NCBI GenBank assembly: GCA_944381435.1 | Contig: CALWLD010000001.1 | Span: forward strand, 124,001 to 188,000 | Length of the DNA: 64,000 bases | Direction of reading: 5' to 3' | Origin: an uncultured Clostridia bacterium | Lineage (GTDB): Bacteria; Bacillota; Clostridia; Lachnospirales; CAG-274 | Position numbers and translations under genes: made by a program | Notes under the pieces: model-generated | Told to the model about the DNA's origin: nothing | Databases searched by the model: none | What the model saw: only the letters and a program-made list of their open reading frames with translations | Shown: positions 1 to 9,014 of the stretch, piece after piece | Layout: every line of letters starts with the position of its first letter | How positions within the stretch are numbered: position 1 is the first letter of the stretch

Positions 1-1621
1 GTAAAAAGCTTAATATAACAGTTAGGCTATGTTTAAAGCTAGAATTAGAAATAGTATTTTTTAATAAAAATCCTGTAATTACAATTAATACTAAAGCTAG
101 TAACACAAAAATGTAAAAACTAAAAGTAGGTTTATGAATAAGGCTAAAATCTACACCTTCTACCATAACAGTGTAAAGGTTTGTGATGCCAAAGGTTAAA
201 CCTATAAATAACAATATAGTGGATATTATTATAAATAATATATAAAAAGATAAAGCAAATGTTTTTGTTTTGTTATTAACAGGAGCTTTTTTGTTACAGT
301 TATGTTTGTAATATAAAACTATAAGCATATATACAAACAATAATATAATGTTAGCTATAATATCCCCAAAAGATAAAACGTTAGATATATCATCTACAAT
401 ATTTACAAGGAAAAACTCGCTTAAAATAATATAAGCTATATAAAAAGGTATTGTAATATACATAGCTAAATTTCTAATGCCGTTTACATTAACCAAAGAT
501 TTAAAAGCAAGCATTAAAATTATAAAAGAATAAATAAATGTATATCTATGTGGTAGATTTGCAGGGAAATGGAACCCGTGTATAATAAAGTCTAGCTGTT
601 TAAACACAGAGCAAGCCAACATAAATAAAATTAATATTGCAAAAAATATACGTTCTTTTAATTTAATTTCTTTATTAAAGAAATAAGTAGGTATTAAAAC
701 CATAGTTAAAACACCGCTATAAAGGTTAGGCAAGTCTTCATTTCTTGCTAAAACAACAGGCCTTGCTCCTGAAAAATGGTTAGTTATAAGCTGATAAACA
801 TTTTGATACATTTCAAAAGAAGGAAAATTTGTATCAGATGTTTGAGTTCTACCAAGGGCAACAACAGTAGGTATTGCTAAAACCATAGTTGCACCACCTG
901 CTAATAATGATAAAATACCAAATTTAAAAATACGGTTTAAAATTATTTTACCATCTTGTTTTATGCTATATTCTGAAAAAAGTTTTATTAAAAAATAAAG
1001 GGTTGCAAAAACACAAACTAAAAAGGCAATATAAAAGTTTACAACTATACATACAATTAAGCTAAAAAGATATGTTTTATATGTGCCGTTTTTTACAAGC
1101 CTATCTAAGCCTAAAACAACTAAAGGAAAGAGGTAGATAGAATCAAGCCACATTATGTTCCAATAAAAGCTAGTTATAAAAGCCATAAAAGCGTACATTA
1201 TGCCAAATATAGCTATTAAAATATTATCTTTGTTAAACGTGTTTTTTAAATAATAGCTAAAGCAAAAAGCACATAAAACTATTTTTACAAACACAAAAAA
1301 CAAAATAGCCTCAGATATATAAGAGCTAGGGAAAAGCAATATAAAAAAGCTAATAGGGCTAGCTGTATAATAAGCTATTTGGCTTAAAAATTCCTTACCA
1401 AGACCACCTTGCCAAGAATAGAACAAGCTATCACCTGTTAAAAGCTTTTGCCTAAGCTCCTCGTGAAAAGGTGCATACTGATGATATAAATCTACTCTTA
1501 GAATGCTGTTAGGGCCAAAAGGGAAAAAGCCAGAACAAGCATAAGTTATAATAACTAAAATTGCTGTTATACAAGTTGCTAAAAAAATATAATTATTTTT
1601 TTTAAAGTTGTCTTTAATCAT
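1..1621 (-). CDS. YfhO family polytopic membrane protein (C-terminal part outside window)
   Basis: The reading frame is open from an ATG at 1621 to the window edge, about 540 residues, so the C-terminus is missing. An early motif FGPNSILRVDLYHQYAPFHE, followed by SWQGGLGKEF and many hydrophobic helices, is typical of the YfhO family. In Bacillus, YfhO-type proteins glycosylate lipoteichoic acid or other envelope polymers, using lipid-linked sugars outside the membrane. A GAGAGG Shine-Dalgarno lies about 6 nt before the start. The next gene on the same strand upstream encodes a GtrA protein, a family that flips polyprenyl-phosphate sugars, so the pair fits envelope glycosylation. The specific substrate is not visible. 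Family assignment is confident; role is inferred. Confidence 0.85.
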   Translation of the reverse strand, partial: MIKDNFKKNNYIFLATCITAILVIITYACSGFFPFGPNSILRVDLYHQYAPFHEELRQKLLTGDSLFYSWQGGLGKEFLSQIAYYTASPISFFILLFPSSYISEAILFFVFVKIVLCAFCFSYYLKNTFNKDNILIAIFGIMYAFMAFITSFYWNIMWLDSIYLFPLVVLGLDRLVKNGTYKTYLFSLIVCIVVNFYIAFLVCVFATLYFLIKLFSEYSIKQDGKIILNRIFKFGILSLLAGGATMVLAIPTVVALGRTQTSDTNFPSFEMYQNVYQLITNHFSGARPVVLARNEDLPNLYSGVLTMVLIPTYFFNKEIKLKERIFFAILILFMLACSVFKQLDFIIHGFHFPANLPHRYTFIYSFIILMLAFKSLVNVNGIRNLAMYITIPFYIAYIILSEFFLVNIVDDISNVLSFGDIIANIILLFVYMLIVLYYKHNCNKKAPVNNKTKTFALSFYILFIIISTILLFIGLTFGITNLYTVMVEGVDFSLIHKPTFSFYIFVLLALVLIVITGFLLKNTISNSSFKHSLTVILSFL

Positions 1622-1697
1622 TTTGTTACCTCTCATTAATAATCTTTTGTATACTTATTAATTATACCATATATTGTAATAATTTAAAGTAAAAAAT

Positions 1698-2105
1698 TTA
1701 GGCTTTAAAAATAAATAGCTTGCTAAAAAAATAATTAGCAACAACTACAAAAATATTAACTAAAATTTTAGATATAAGCTTTGGTATAAGCATAAAATCT
1801 ACCATTATAACCATAAAAACAATAGATAAACCTAAAGATGCTAGCCTAAGCCCAAAAAAATAAAGCATTTCTTTAAAAATATTATGTTTATTTTCTATGG
1901 TAGAAAAAACAAATATTTTGTTAGTTACATAAGCAAATAAAACTGCAAAAACCCACGCTAGACAGGTGGCTAATACATAATGCATTTTTAAAGTTTCATT
2001 TGATATATAAAATACAATAAAATCTACAAGGGTTGTTAGCCCTCCAAATATTAAATATAAAATTACTTCTTTGCTAAAAAGTTTTTTTAAAAAGTTTTTA
2101 AACAT
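1698..2105 (-). CDS. GtrA family membrane protein
   Basis: A 135-residue protein with four predicted transmembrane helices and the GtrA-type start (EVILYLIFGGLTTLVDF) and middle (YVTNKIFVF). GtrA proteins move undecaprenyl- or polyprenyl-phosphate-linked sugars across the membrane for later transfer to surface polymers. The frame can be extended to a TTG at 2147, but I chose the ATG at 2105 because GGAG sits 9 nt before it, none of the upstream starts has a site that good, and the resulting length is usual for the family. It is 76 bp upstream of the YfhO gene on the same strand, and they probably work together. Confidence 0.85.
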   Translation of the reverse strand: MFKNFLKKLFSKEVILYLIFGGLTTLVDFIVFYISNETLKMHYVLATCLAWVFAVLFAYVTNKIFVFSTIENKHNIFKEMLYFFGLRLASLGLSIVFMVIMVDFMLIPKLISKILVNIFVVVANYFFSKLFIFKA

Positions 2106-2147
2106 AAATCTAAACTCCATTTTAAAAATTAGTTTTATTAAAAACAA

Positions 2148-2424
2148 AAACCTATAATATTATATCACAAAATTTAAAAAAATCAAAAAAAGGTTGTAGG
2201 TTTTGAATTGAACCTAAAAAGTTAAAAGGTTTTAGTTACATTTATATTAATCTATTTTTTATTTTATATATAACCAATTTATCATTTGGCTTATCTGCTT
2301 TAAGATTAAGGCTTTAAAATATTCTTATGTATTTTTCTGGCTTCACTTTTATATGATTTATATTTTTTATCCAATTTTTAACTGTTTATGCACATTTAAC
2401 TTAAATTTATAGGAATATTTACAC
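2148..2424. other. Gene-free AT-rich gap between gtrA-like gene and mtnN terminator
   Basis: No reading frame with a ribosome binding site and no strong repeat were found here. The stretch presumably holds the promoter for the GtrA/YfhO pair on the minus strand, but I could not pick a convincing -35/-10 pair. Confidence 0.4.
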
Positions 2425-2472
2425 ATAAAAAGGCACCTTCAAATGCTATTTCTTATCTAACATTTGAGGTGC
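2425..2472 (-). terminator. Intrinsic terminator downstream of mtnN
   Basis: Arms GCACCTTCAAATG (2433-2445) and CATTTGAGGTGC (2461-2472) pair with one bulge around a 15-nt loop. Read on the minus strand the stem is followed by CCTTTTTATG, a U tract. It is placed 56 bp after the mtnN stop codon. Confidence 0.75.
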
Positions 2473-2527
2473 ATTTCAAAAATTATATAATATTTTTATT
2501 ATTTTAATTAAGATATTTAAAAATTAA

Positions 2528-3220
2528 TTATTCTATAATATTTATCATATTTTGTAAAATCATACTTGCTTTTATAGCACTATCTTTAAAAAAGTTTTCA
2601 TATTGGTTATCTTCATCAGAATTATCAGATATAGAGCGAATGATAGCAAAAGGTATTTTGTTAAGATAGCAAGTTTGCCCTATAGCAGCACTTTCCATAT
2701 CAACACAAGATGCTTTAAAATGAGACCATATTTTGTTTTTCTTTTCAACATCGCATAAAAATTGGTCACCGCTAACTATCCTGCCTGTAACAATATTATT
2801 TTCTATAACCCCTTCAGATGCCTTTAAAGTTAAAGCTATAAGCTCATCATCTGCCATAAAGCAACTTTCTTCCATTCTAGGGATAATGCCAAGCTCATCT
2901 CCAAAATATGTTGTGTCCATATCGTGATGCATAACATCTGTAGCTATAACAACATCGCCTATTTTTAAATCTTTATTTATAGCTCCTGCAACGCCTACGT
3001 TTATTATATAGTCTACAGCGTATAAATCGATTAAAACCTGGCTACAAACAGCAGCATTTACCTTTCCTATGCCAGAGCGTACTAAAACTACGTTATTACC
3101 GCCCATTTTACCCATAAAAAAATCTAAACCTACAATATTTTTAGTAGATATAATATTTATATGTGGCTTTATATTTTCTATTTCTTCTTCCATAGCGCCT
3201 ATTATACCGATTGTTTTCAT
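2528..3220 (-). CDS. mtnN: 5'-methylthioadenosine/S-adenosylhomocysteine nucleosidase
   Basis: A 230-residue cytoplasmic enzyme that hydrolyses MTA and SAH to adenine and the thioribose or homocysteine sugar, feeding methionine salvage and relieving inhibition of methyltransferases. The N-terminus IGIIGAMEEEI carries the conserved catalytic glutamate, VNVGVAGAI is the nucleoside phosphorylase fold motif, CVDMESAAIGQ binds the ribose, and SISDNSDED holds the catalytic aspartate. Length matches bacterial Pfs/MtnN. AAGGAGG precedes the ATG by about 6 nt. Flanked by unrelated genes and followed by its own terminator, so probably monocistronic. Confidence 0.96.
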   Translation of the reverse strand: MKTIGIIGAMEEEIENIKPHINIISTKNIVGLDFFMGKMGGNNVVLVRSGIGKVNAAVCSQVLIDLYAVDYIINVGVAGAINKDLKIGDVVIATDVMHHDMDTTYFGDELGIIPRMEESCFMADDELIALTLKASEGVIENNIVTGRIVSGDQFLCDVEKKNKIWSHFKASCVDMESAAIGQTCYLNKIPFAIIRSISDNSDEDNQYENFFKDSAIKASMILQNMINIIE

Positions 3221-3416
3221 AATTGCCTCCTTATAATATTTAAGCTAGAGCTTAAATTGTTTTACTATTACACAAGCAAAAATAACATCTTTATATATTT
3301 TAACATACTTATTAATAAAATGATAGTGTTTTTTATTAAAAAATATATTTATTAGCATAAAACAAGCTTTTTACATATATATTATATTATTAGATATTAA
3401 TTATAAGGGGGACTTT

Positions 3417-4943
3417 ATGATTTATTCAAGAAGATATAGTAGAAACTTTGTACCATTAAAACAAGATAACCAAAAGCATAATTTAGATTTTAGACCTTCT
3501 TTAGGTAGATGCGTAATAGAAATAAAAGATAACAAAGGGAAAATAACTCTTTATGCACAAGGAATAAAGCCTAAAAACGATTATTACCTAGAGCTTATAG
3601 GCTTTGAAAAAGGCAATATAAAAAATGCATCTTTAGGTAAATTTAATGTAGATTCCTATGGCAAAGGAGAATTCTCTGTATATTTTGACCCAGATAATAT
3701 AGGAAATAACAAAATAGAAGATTTTAACGTAATATCTGTTATGGTTAAAGAAGATAATGATATATCTTCTGCTTTAGTTGGATATATAGAAAATGAAATA
3801 GATTGGGAAGATAGCTACCGACAAAATGCAATTATTAATATACCTAAAGAGGATTGTGGTTGCATAGAAAAGCCTGAAGATGACAAAGAAAATGAAGATA
3901 ACAACAATAACCAAGATAAAGAAGAAAATGAAGATAACAACAATAACCAAGATAAAGAAGAAAATGATAAAACAGAGCTAGAACAAGGCCTCATTGACAA
4001 AGAAGAAGGGCTTTTAGAGCGTGAAAAAGGGCTTATTGATAGAGAAAAAGGCTTAACTAACAGAGAAGAAAATAACATAAGACTTCCTTTAGATGAATAT
4101 GAAAAAAATCTCAAAAACAAATTAGATAACCTTGCAGAAAAAGAAAAAGGGCTTGCAGAAAAAGAGCAGGGACTTTTAGAAAAAGAAAGAGCCTTAAGAG
4201 AAGGCTTTTTACCTACAGATGATAAAGAAATAAGAGAGAAAGAGCTAGAGCTTATAAAAAAAGAAATGGAGCTTATAAAAATAGAGCAAGAGCTTATTAA
4301 CAGAGAAAGAAACCTTATAAGAACAAACCCTACATCTGATAGAGAAAGAGGGCTTATAGAAAAAGAAAAAGGTATTTTAGAACGTGAGCAAGGTTTATTG
4401 GAGCGTGAAAAAGGGCTTATAGAAAAAGAAAAAGGGCTTTTAGAGATAGAAAAAGGTATAAGAGAAAAAAATAAATATACTAAAAAAGATGTAGAAGAAA
4501 AAACAAGCCACGAAACCTTTAAAGAAATGCTTAATAACATTAAAAGAAATATGCTTAATATAGAAAATTTTAAAACAGAAGAAAAGGGGAATAAAAACGT
4601 TAACTATATAAAAAATAACAATGCTATAATGACACCTTTTGTTAATAGCGATGAAAACATAAAATGGTACAGAATATCACCTTATGAGCTAACTAGCTTA
4701 ACAGAGGATAGCCATAAATACAGCAATAACCCTTTTGTATTTACATCTTATAAAAAATACAAACACCTAATGCTAGGCGTTGATGATAGCAAAGAAGAAG
4801 AAAGCTATATATTAGCTATACCTTGTAGATATGAAAAGGACTTTAGCATATCTAGCCTTGAAAAATTTTTACCTATAGATAACGGGGTTTCTATACAAAA
4901 TATAGATAACGGAGAATATGGCTATAGAATAGTAAAATTATAA
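3417..4943 (+). CDS. Large heptad-repeat protein with globular ends, unknown function
   Basis: A 508-residue protein with no signal peptide or membrane segment. Residues 1 to about 130 look like a beta-rich domain (GRCVIEIKDNKGKITLYAQG). Residues about 145-185 are acidic and asparagine-rich and include a 36-bp in-frame direct repeat (3891-3926, 3927-3962). Residues about 185-360 are built of 7-residue units of the form GLLEREK/GLIDREK in three blocks. The C-terminal 110 residues (WYRISPYELTSL onward) look globular again. I recall similar end domains in clostridial proteins annotated as surface or spore-coat-like, but that is uncertain. AAGGGGGA precedes the ATG, and a terminator follows, so it is monocistronic. 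I do not assign a function. Confidence 0.8.
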   Translation: MIYSRRYSRNFVPLKQDNQKHNLDFRPSLGRCVIEIKDNKGKITLYAQGIKPKNDYYLELIGFEKGNIKNASLGKFNVDSYGKGEFSVYFDPDNIGNNKIEDFNVISVMVKEDNDISSALVGYIENEIDWEDSYRQNAIINIPKEDCGCIEKPEDDKENEDNNNNQDKEENEDNNNNQDKEENDKTELEQGLIDKEEGLLEREKGLIDREKGLTNREENNIRLPLDEYEKNLKNKLDNLAEKEKGLAEKEQGLLEKERALREGFLPTDDKEIREKELELIKKEMELIKIEQELINRERNLIRTNPTSDRERGLIEKEKGILEREQGLLEREKGLIEKEKGLLEIEKGIREKNKYTKKDVEEKTSHETFKEMLNNIKRNMLNIENFKTEEKGNKNVNYIKNNNAIMTPFVNSDENIKWYRISPYELTSLTEDSHKYSNNPFVFTSYKKYKHLMLGVDDSKEEESYILAIPCRYEKDFSISSLEKFLPIDNGVSIQNIDNGEYGYRIVKL

Positions 4944-4945
4944 AA

Positions 4946-4980
4946 TAAAAACAGTGGGTTTAACCCACTGTTTTTATTTT
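4946..4980. terminator. Bidirectional intrinsic terminator
   Basis: Arms ACAGTGGGTT and AACCCACTGT (4951-4971) are flanked by an A tract on the left and TTTTTATTTT on the right. It can therefore stop transcription of the heptad-repeat gene (+) and of ndoA (-), which converge here. Confidence 0.88.
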
Positions 4981-5004
4981 ATAATTAAGTTATGATTTAT
5001 AATT

Positions 5005-5352
5005 TTATGTATTAAGACCTAAGCTAATTAACAAAGCCTTATCTACTTTTGTCATAATAGCATCATCTAAATGACCTATTTTTTCTTTCATTCTTTTTTT
5101 ATCAATAGTCCTAACTTGCTCAAGCAAAACTACAGAATCTTTAATTAATGGATATTTATTACAATCTATTTCTATATGTGTAGGTAGCTTAGCCTTGTTT
5201 ATTTGAGATGTAATAGCGGCACAAATAACAGTAGGGCTATATCTATTGCCTATATCGTTTTGCACTATTAAAATAGGCCTAACACCTCCTTGCTCGGAGC
5301 CTATTACAGGGCTTAAATCTGCATAAAAAATATCCCCTCTTTTCACAACCAT
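5005..5352 (-). CDS. ndoA: MazF/PemK-type endoribonuclease (EndoA/NdoA)
   Basis: A 115-residue sequence-specific mRNA interferase of the Bacillus EndoA type. [20 protein letters not shown] at the N-terminus, RPILIVQND and the VICAAITSQ strand are the family signature, and length equals that of B. subtilis EndoA. The frame extends 6 codons further to an ATG at 5370, but a GGAG inside that extension lies 10 nt before the ATG at 5352, which gives the canonical N-terminus. It follows alr on the same strand, as in Bacillus, but the antitoxin gene normally lying between alr and ndoA is absent: the 116-bp gap cannot hold a 90-codon gene. Either the antitoxin is elsewhere or control differs. Confidence 0.93.
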   Translation of the reverse strand: MVVKRGDIFYADLSPVIGSEQGGVRPILIVQNDIGNRYSPTVICAAITSQINKAKLPTHIEIDCNKYPLIKDSVVLLEQVRTIDKKRMKEKIGHLDDAIMTKVDKALLISLGLNT

Positions 5353-5468
5353 ATTTTTCACACTCCGCATTATATTTTATCTGTATATTCGTTTATAACT
5401 TGTTTAAAGTTATTATAAACATATTTTTTACTATTTATACTTATAATTTTTAGCGAGTGTATTTTTAA

Positions 5469-6608
5469 TTATTTTTTCATTTTCAAAAATTTATTATTTT
5501 TTATATAAACACGAGGTATCCTTTTACCTATGGTACATACTATTTCATAGTTTATGGTGTTTTGTAGGCTTGCAAGCTCCTCTGCTGTTATGCCATCACC
5601 TAGTATGGTTACTATATCTCCTTCTTTTATGTTTTCTATATGGGTTACATCTATCATAAACTGGTCCATACAAATATTACCTATTACTTGTGCATAATAA
5701 CCATTTACAAAAACCCTTGCTTTGTTGCTTAAAATTCTTGCATAGCCATCGGCATAGCCTACAGGTATTGTTGCAATCTTTGTTTTTTTGTTAGTAAAAT
5801 AAGTACGACAATAGCTAACGCTTGTATTTTCATCTATTTCTTTAACATAGCTTATATGAGTTTTTATACTCATAGCAGGCTTTAAATCTATGTTTTTTAA
5901 AACCTCATTAGATGGGTACATACCGTATAATATGATGCCTGCTCTAACCATATTAAGCCTATATTCTTTTAAATCTAGGATAGCACCGCTGTTAGATACG
6001 TGCTTTATTAAATTTGTAAGCCCATTTTCTTCTAGCTTATTTACTACATACATATATTTTTCAAACTGTTCTTTTGTAAATGTTTTATCTTTAAAATCTG
6101 ATGTAGCAAAATGTGTAAATATACCTGTTATATTTATATAAGGTAAATCTTTTATAGCTAAAATTTCTTTTATAGCATCATCTTTAGGTAAAAAACCAAG
6201 CCTGCTCATACCTGTATCTATTTTTATATGTATATCTACCGATTTTTTTATTTTAATAGCTTCATCTGATAGCTTTTTAGCCATATCATAAGAGAAAACA
6301 GTTTGAGTTATATTATATTTTATAACTTGCAAAAGCTTATGTTCTATTGTGTTTCCCAAAATTAGGATAGGCTCAAAAATGTTATTTTTTCTAAGCTCTA
6401 TAGCTTCATCTATAATAGCAACGCCTAAAAAGCTAGCACCGTTATAAAGGGCAGTTTTTGCAATTTCTACCGCACCGTGGCCATAGCCATCAGCTTTAAC
6501 TATGGCCATTATTTTTGTATCTTTATCTACAGCCTTTCTAATGTTTTGCATATTATAGGCTATGTTATCTAAATTTATTTCTGCAATTACTCTTTCATAG
6601 TTTATCAT
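5469..6608 (-). CDS. alr: Alanine racemase
   Basis: A 379-residue PLP enzyme that interconverts L- and D-alanine for peptidoglycan. AIVKADGYGHGAVEIA near residue 36 contains the PLP-binding lysine (K38), SRLGF and VRAGIILYGMYPS are barrel motifs, and SYCRTYF with ICMDQFMIDV marks the C-terminal domain with the second catalytic base. Length is normal. It lies between a GerS-like lipoprotein gene (upstream) and ndoA (downstream) on the same strand. In Clostridioides difficile, alr2 is co-transcribed with gerS, so this may be a sporulation-linked copy, although nothing in the protein itself distinguishes it from the housekeeping enzyme. Confidence 0.97.
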   Translation of the reverse strand: MINYERVIAEINLDNIAYNMQNIRKAVDKDTKIMAIVKADGYGHGAVEIAKTALYNGASFLGVAIIDEAIELRKNNIFEPILILGNTIEHKLLQVIKYNITQTVFSYDMAKKLSDEAIKIKKSVDIHIKIDTGMSRLGFLPKDDAIKEILAIKDLPYINITGIFTHFATSDFKDKTFTKEQFEKYMYVVNKLEENGLTNLIKHVSNSGAILDLKEYRLNMVRAGIILYGMYPSNEVLKNIDLKPAMSIKTHISYVKEIDENTSVSYCRTYFTNKKTKIATIPVGYADGYARILSNKARVFVNGYYAQVIGNICMDQFMIDVTHIENIKEGDIVTILGDGITAEELASLQNTINYEIVCTIGKRIPRVYIKNNKFLKMKK

Positions 6609-6662
6609 ATATTATCACCTTCTAAAGTTATATAAGTTTGTAATTATTAAAATTTAGGGTTC

Positions 6663-6900
6663 AAGGCAAGGTTTTTGTAATTATCTAAACCCGCCCACCG
6701 CCCTAATGTGGGGTATCCCCACACCCTATTGAGCTATTAGCTCAAATTTTAGAGTGGTGTTTTAATATTTTAGAATAAAGGCAAGATGATATAAATTATC
6801 TAAACCCACCAACCGCCCTTCTTCTAGGGCTTTGCCCTAGAAACCTTTAATTACTTAAAAATTTATGGTATAAGGCTTTAATATTATTTTGTCTACAATT
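6663..6900. repeat. Dispersed hairpin-rich intergenic repeat, copy 1 (two units)
   Basis: Two units start with AAGGCAAG (6663 and 6778), each followed by TTATCTAAACCC and a C-rich ACCGCCCT core. The first core ends in a hairpin GTGGGG-TAT-CCCCAC (6708-6722), the second in TTCTAGGGC-TTT-GCCCTAGAA (6822-6842). The right edge carries TTTTGTCTACA. The same modules recur at 14551-14719, 33841-34190 and 39081-39269. The region is much richer in G+C than its surroundings. No protein-coding potential is evident. It separates the GerS-like gene from alr, so it would be transcribed if the two share a messenger. Confidence 0.8.
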
Positions 6901-6921
6901 TAAATTATATAATATATGATA

Positions 6922-7566
6922 CTAATTTTTTGGTGAATTTGCAATATTTTCTATGTCAAATTTGCTATCTTCTATTTTAGGGTTATATACAAAGTTATCA
7001 TAGCTTACTAAAACACGTTCTTTTCCTTCTGTATCGTATATAACTAGCTTTTCTGGTACTTTTGTTTCGTTATTTATAAATAGCTTTTCGCTATCAAAAT
7101 ATTTGTTTCCGCCAGGTATTTTTGCCTCTAATATAGTGTAAACATTATCATCTATATTAGCAGTTTCTAAAGCTATGTCTTTGCTTTTTAAATGATTTTC
7201 TAAAAAGCTAAAAAGGCAAATTTCTTTTCTCTCTATTTTTTCTTTATCCCCAACAGATATTTTGCTATCTAAGCTAGGGTTATATTGCCATAATATGTTT
7301 CCATCAAATAAAATAACATTGCCTTTTACCTCTTCTGGATATGTTGTTTCTATGTAATATTTGCCGTCATTTTTGGCTTGTTGGCTTATTATGTATTTAT
7401 TTTCACCTTTGTTAGAATAAAACACTACATTTGCATTACAAGAATAAGCTTCCATATTTATAAATTTTTCTTGGATATTTACATAATCATTAGTAGGGTT
7501 ATTTTTTGAACAGCCTGTAATTAAAAAAACAAGCATAATAAAAAAAGATTTTTTTAATATTTTCAT
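6922..7566 (-). CDS. LolA-like lipoprotein, GerS family candidate
   Basis: A 214-residue protein with a lipoprotein signal: positively charged start, hydrophobic stretch and lipobox LITGC with the lipidated cysteine at residue 19. The remainder resembles LolA/LolB-like folds (repeated beta strands such as KYYIETTYPEEVKGNVILFDG and ILWQYNPSLDSK). Upstream of alr on the same strand, which is the arrangement of gerS-alr2 in Clostridioides difficile, where GerS partners the amidase CwlD in making spore cortex muramic-delta-lactam. I infer a GerS-family role from fold, lipobox and neighbour. A generic envelope lipoprotein remains possible. Confidence 0.7.
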   Translation of the reverse strand: MKILKKSFFIMLVFLITGCSKNNPTNDYVNIQEKFINMEAYSCNANVVFYSNKGENKYIISQQAKNDGKYYIETTYPEEVKGNVILFDGNILWQYNPSLDSKISVGDKEKIERKEICLFSFLENHLKSKDIALETANIDDNVYTILEAKIPGGNKYFDSEKLFINNETKVPEKLVIYDTEGKERVLVSYDNFVYNPKIEDSKFDIENIANSPKN

Positions 7567-7707
7567 ATAAAACTCCTTAAATATTTTTATATAAATATAC
7601 TAAAAAAATCTTATTATATGCTAATAATTAAAAAAACTATAATTTTTAAATAACTATAAAAATCAATTTTTTGAATATTTTGTATTTAAAAACAGGTGTG
7701 ACTTAAT

Positions 7708-7744
7708 TGCAACAATAAGATGCTATAGAAAAATCTATAGCATC
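7708..7744 (-). terminator. Probable terminator after trhP
   Basis: Arms GATGCTATAG (7719-7728) and CTATAGCATC (7735-7744) form a perfect 10-bp stem just after the trhP stop. The following minus-strand sequence TTATTGTTG is only moderately T-rich, so termination strength is uncertain. Confidence 0.6.
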
Positions 7745-7751
7745 AAATATA

Positions 7752-9014
7752 TTAGATATCTTCAGGTAAAACTGGGTTATCGCTTTCTTTTCTCATCATA
7801 TCAAAAGGAGATACCTCTTTATCAACTTTTAATTTAATAATTTGTTGAGGGTGAGGGGCTTCTTCTAGCCTGTTACCGTCTAAATCATACATTTCTGTAA
7901 CTATTTGGCTAAAATTTTGTCCTTTTGTAGTTAAAAATTCTATTTCTTCGCCTACAACAAATTTGTTTCTTTGTTCTATAATTGCAAAGCCTGTTTCTTT
8001 GTCATATTCTTTAACTATACCTATAAAATCATAAGTTCTAACATAAGAATTAGATGTATAAACTTGAGAATCTTCATCTGGTTTATTAAAGAAAAAGCCT
8101 GTTGTATATCCACGATAGCTAGATTTTTTAACTTCTTCTAGGTAATAATCTTTTTTGCTTTCATATAAAGCAGGGTCTTTTAAATAATCATCAATTGCCT
8201 CTCTATATGCCTTTATAACAGAACCTACATAATAAGATGTTTTTACCCTACCTTCAATTTTAAAGCTATATACACCACTTTCTATAAGCTCAGGTATATA
8301 TTGTATCATACATAAATCTTTAGAATTAAAAATATAAGTGCCACGTTCGTCTTCTTCTATAGGGTAATACTCCCCAGGTCTTGTTTCTTCTACAATTTTA
8401 TATTTCCATCTGCAAGATTGAGCACAAGCACCACGGTTAGCATCACGGTTTGTAAAATAATTGCTAAGTAAGCATCTGCCTGAATAAGCCATACACATAG
8501 CCCCGTGAACAAAGGCTTCTATTTCTATATCTTCCACGTTATCAGCTAAGGCTTTTATCTCTTTAAAAGACATTTCACGTGCCATAACAACCCTTGTTGC
8601 TCCAAGGCTTTTCCAAAATTTAGCTGTTTGATAGTTTGTAGTGTTAGCTTGTGTGCTTATATGTACCTCCATATTAGGCACAGTTTCTCTAACTATAGAA
8701 AATACACCAGGGTCAGCTACTATAACACCATCTACATTTATTCTTTCAAGCTCTTTTAAATAATCAACTAATTTTTCGTTATTAATATCTGAATTATGAG
8801 CAAAAATATTACAAGTTACATAAACTTTAGCATCGTGGCTATGAGCAAACTTTACACCCTCTGCCATTTCTTCTATTGAAAAATTTTTAGCCTTAGCACG
8901 AAGCCCAAAGGCATTTCCTCCTAAATATACTGCATCTGCTCCATATAATATAGCAACTTTAAGCCTTTCTAAATCACCTGCTGGTGCTAAAAGCTCAACT
9001 TTCTTTTTGTTCAT
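7752..9014 (-). CDS. trhP: Peptidase U32-family tRNA hydroxylation protein TrhP
   Basis: A 420-residue protein of the U32 'peptidase' family. VELLAPAGDLERLKVAILYG opens it, and the cysteine-rich block CMAYSGRC...GACAQSCRW (about residues 176-208) supplies the conserved metal-cluster ligands. E. coli YegQ (TrhP) and Bacillus YrrN/YrrO (TrhP1/TrhP2) perform prephenate-dependent hydroxylation of wobble uridine 34 in tRNA. Here a single protein stands in place of the Bacillus pair. It overlaps trmR by 20 nt and follows mltG, the yrrL-yrrM-yrrN order, which supports the tRNA role over proteolysis. Collagenase-like activity was ascribed to older family members, but context argues against it here. 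Confidence 0.88.
   Translation of the reverse strand: MNKKKVELLAPAGDLERLKVAILYGADAVYLGGNAFGLRAKAKNFSIEEMAEGVKFAHSHDAKVYVTCNIFAHNSDINNEKLVDYLKELERINVDGVIVADPGVFSIVRETVPNMEVHISTQANTTNYQTAKFWKSLGATRVVMAREMSFKEIKALADNVEDIEIEAFVHGAMCMAYSGRCLLSNYFTNRDANRGACAQSCRWKYKIVEETRPGEYYPIEEDERGTYIFNSKDLCMIQYIPELIESGVYSFKIEGRVKTSYYVGSVIKAYREAIDDYLKDPALYESKKDYYLEEVKKSSYRGYTTGFFFNKPDEDSQVYTSNSYVRTYDFIGIVKEYDKETGFAIIEQRNKFVVGEEIEFLTTKGQNFSQIVTEMYDLDGNRLEEAPHPQQIIKLKVDKEVSPFDMMRKESDNPVLPEDI

Noticed and set aside
3815-4540. 241-codon serine-rich open frame antisense to the heptad-repeat gene
   Set aside because: It is a mirror of the glutamate/lysine-rich repeat (CTT/TTC/TCT codons), has no ribosome binding site and no family resemblance.
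5371-5468. A short MazE-like antitoxin frame
   Set aside because: About 98 bp of AT-rich sequence between ndoA and alr with no frame preceded by a ribosome binding site.
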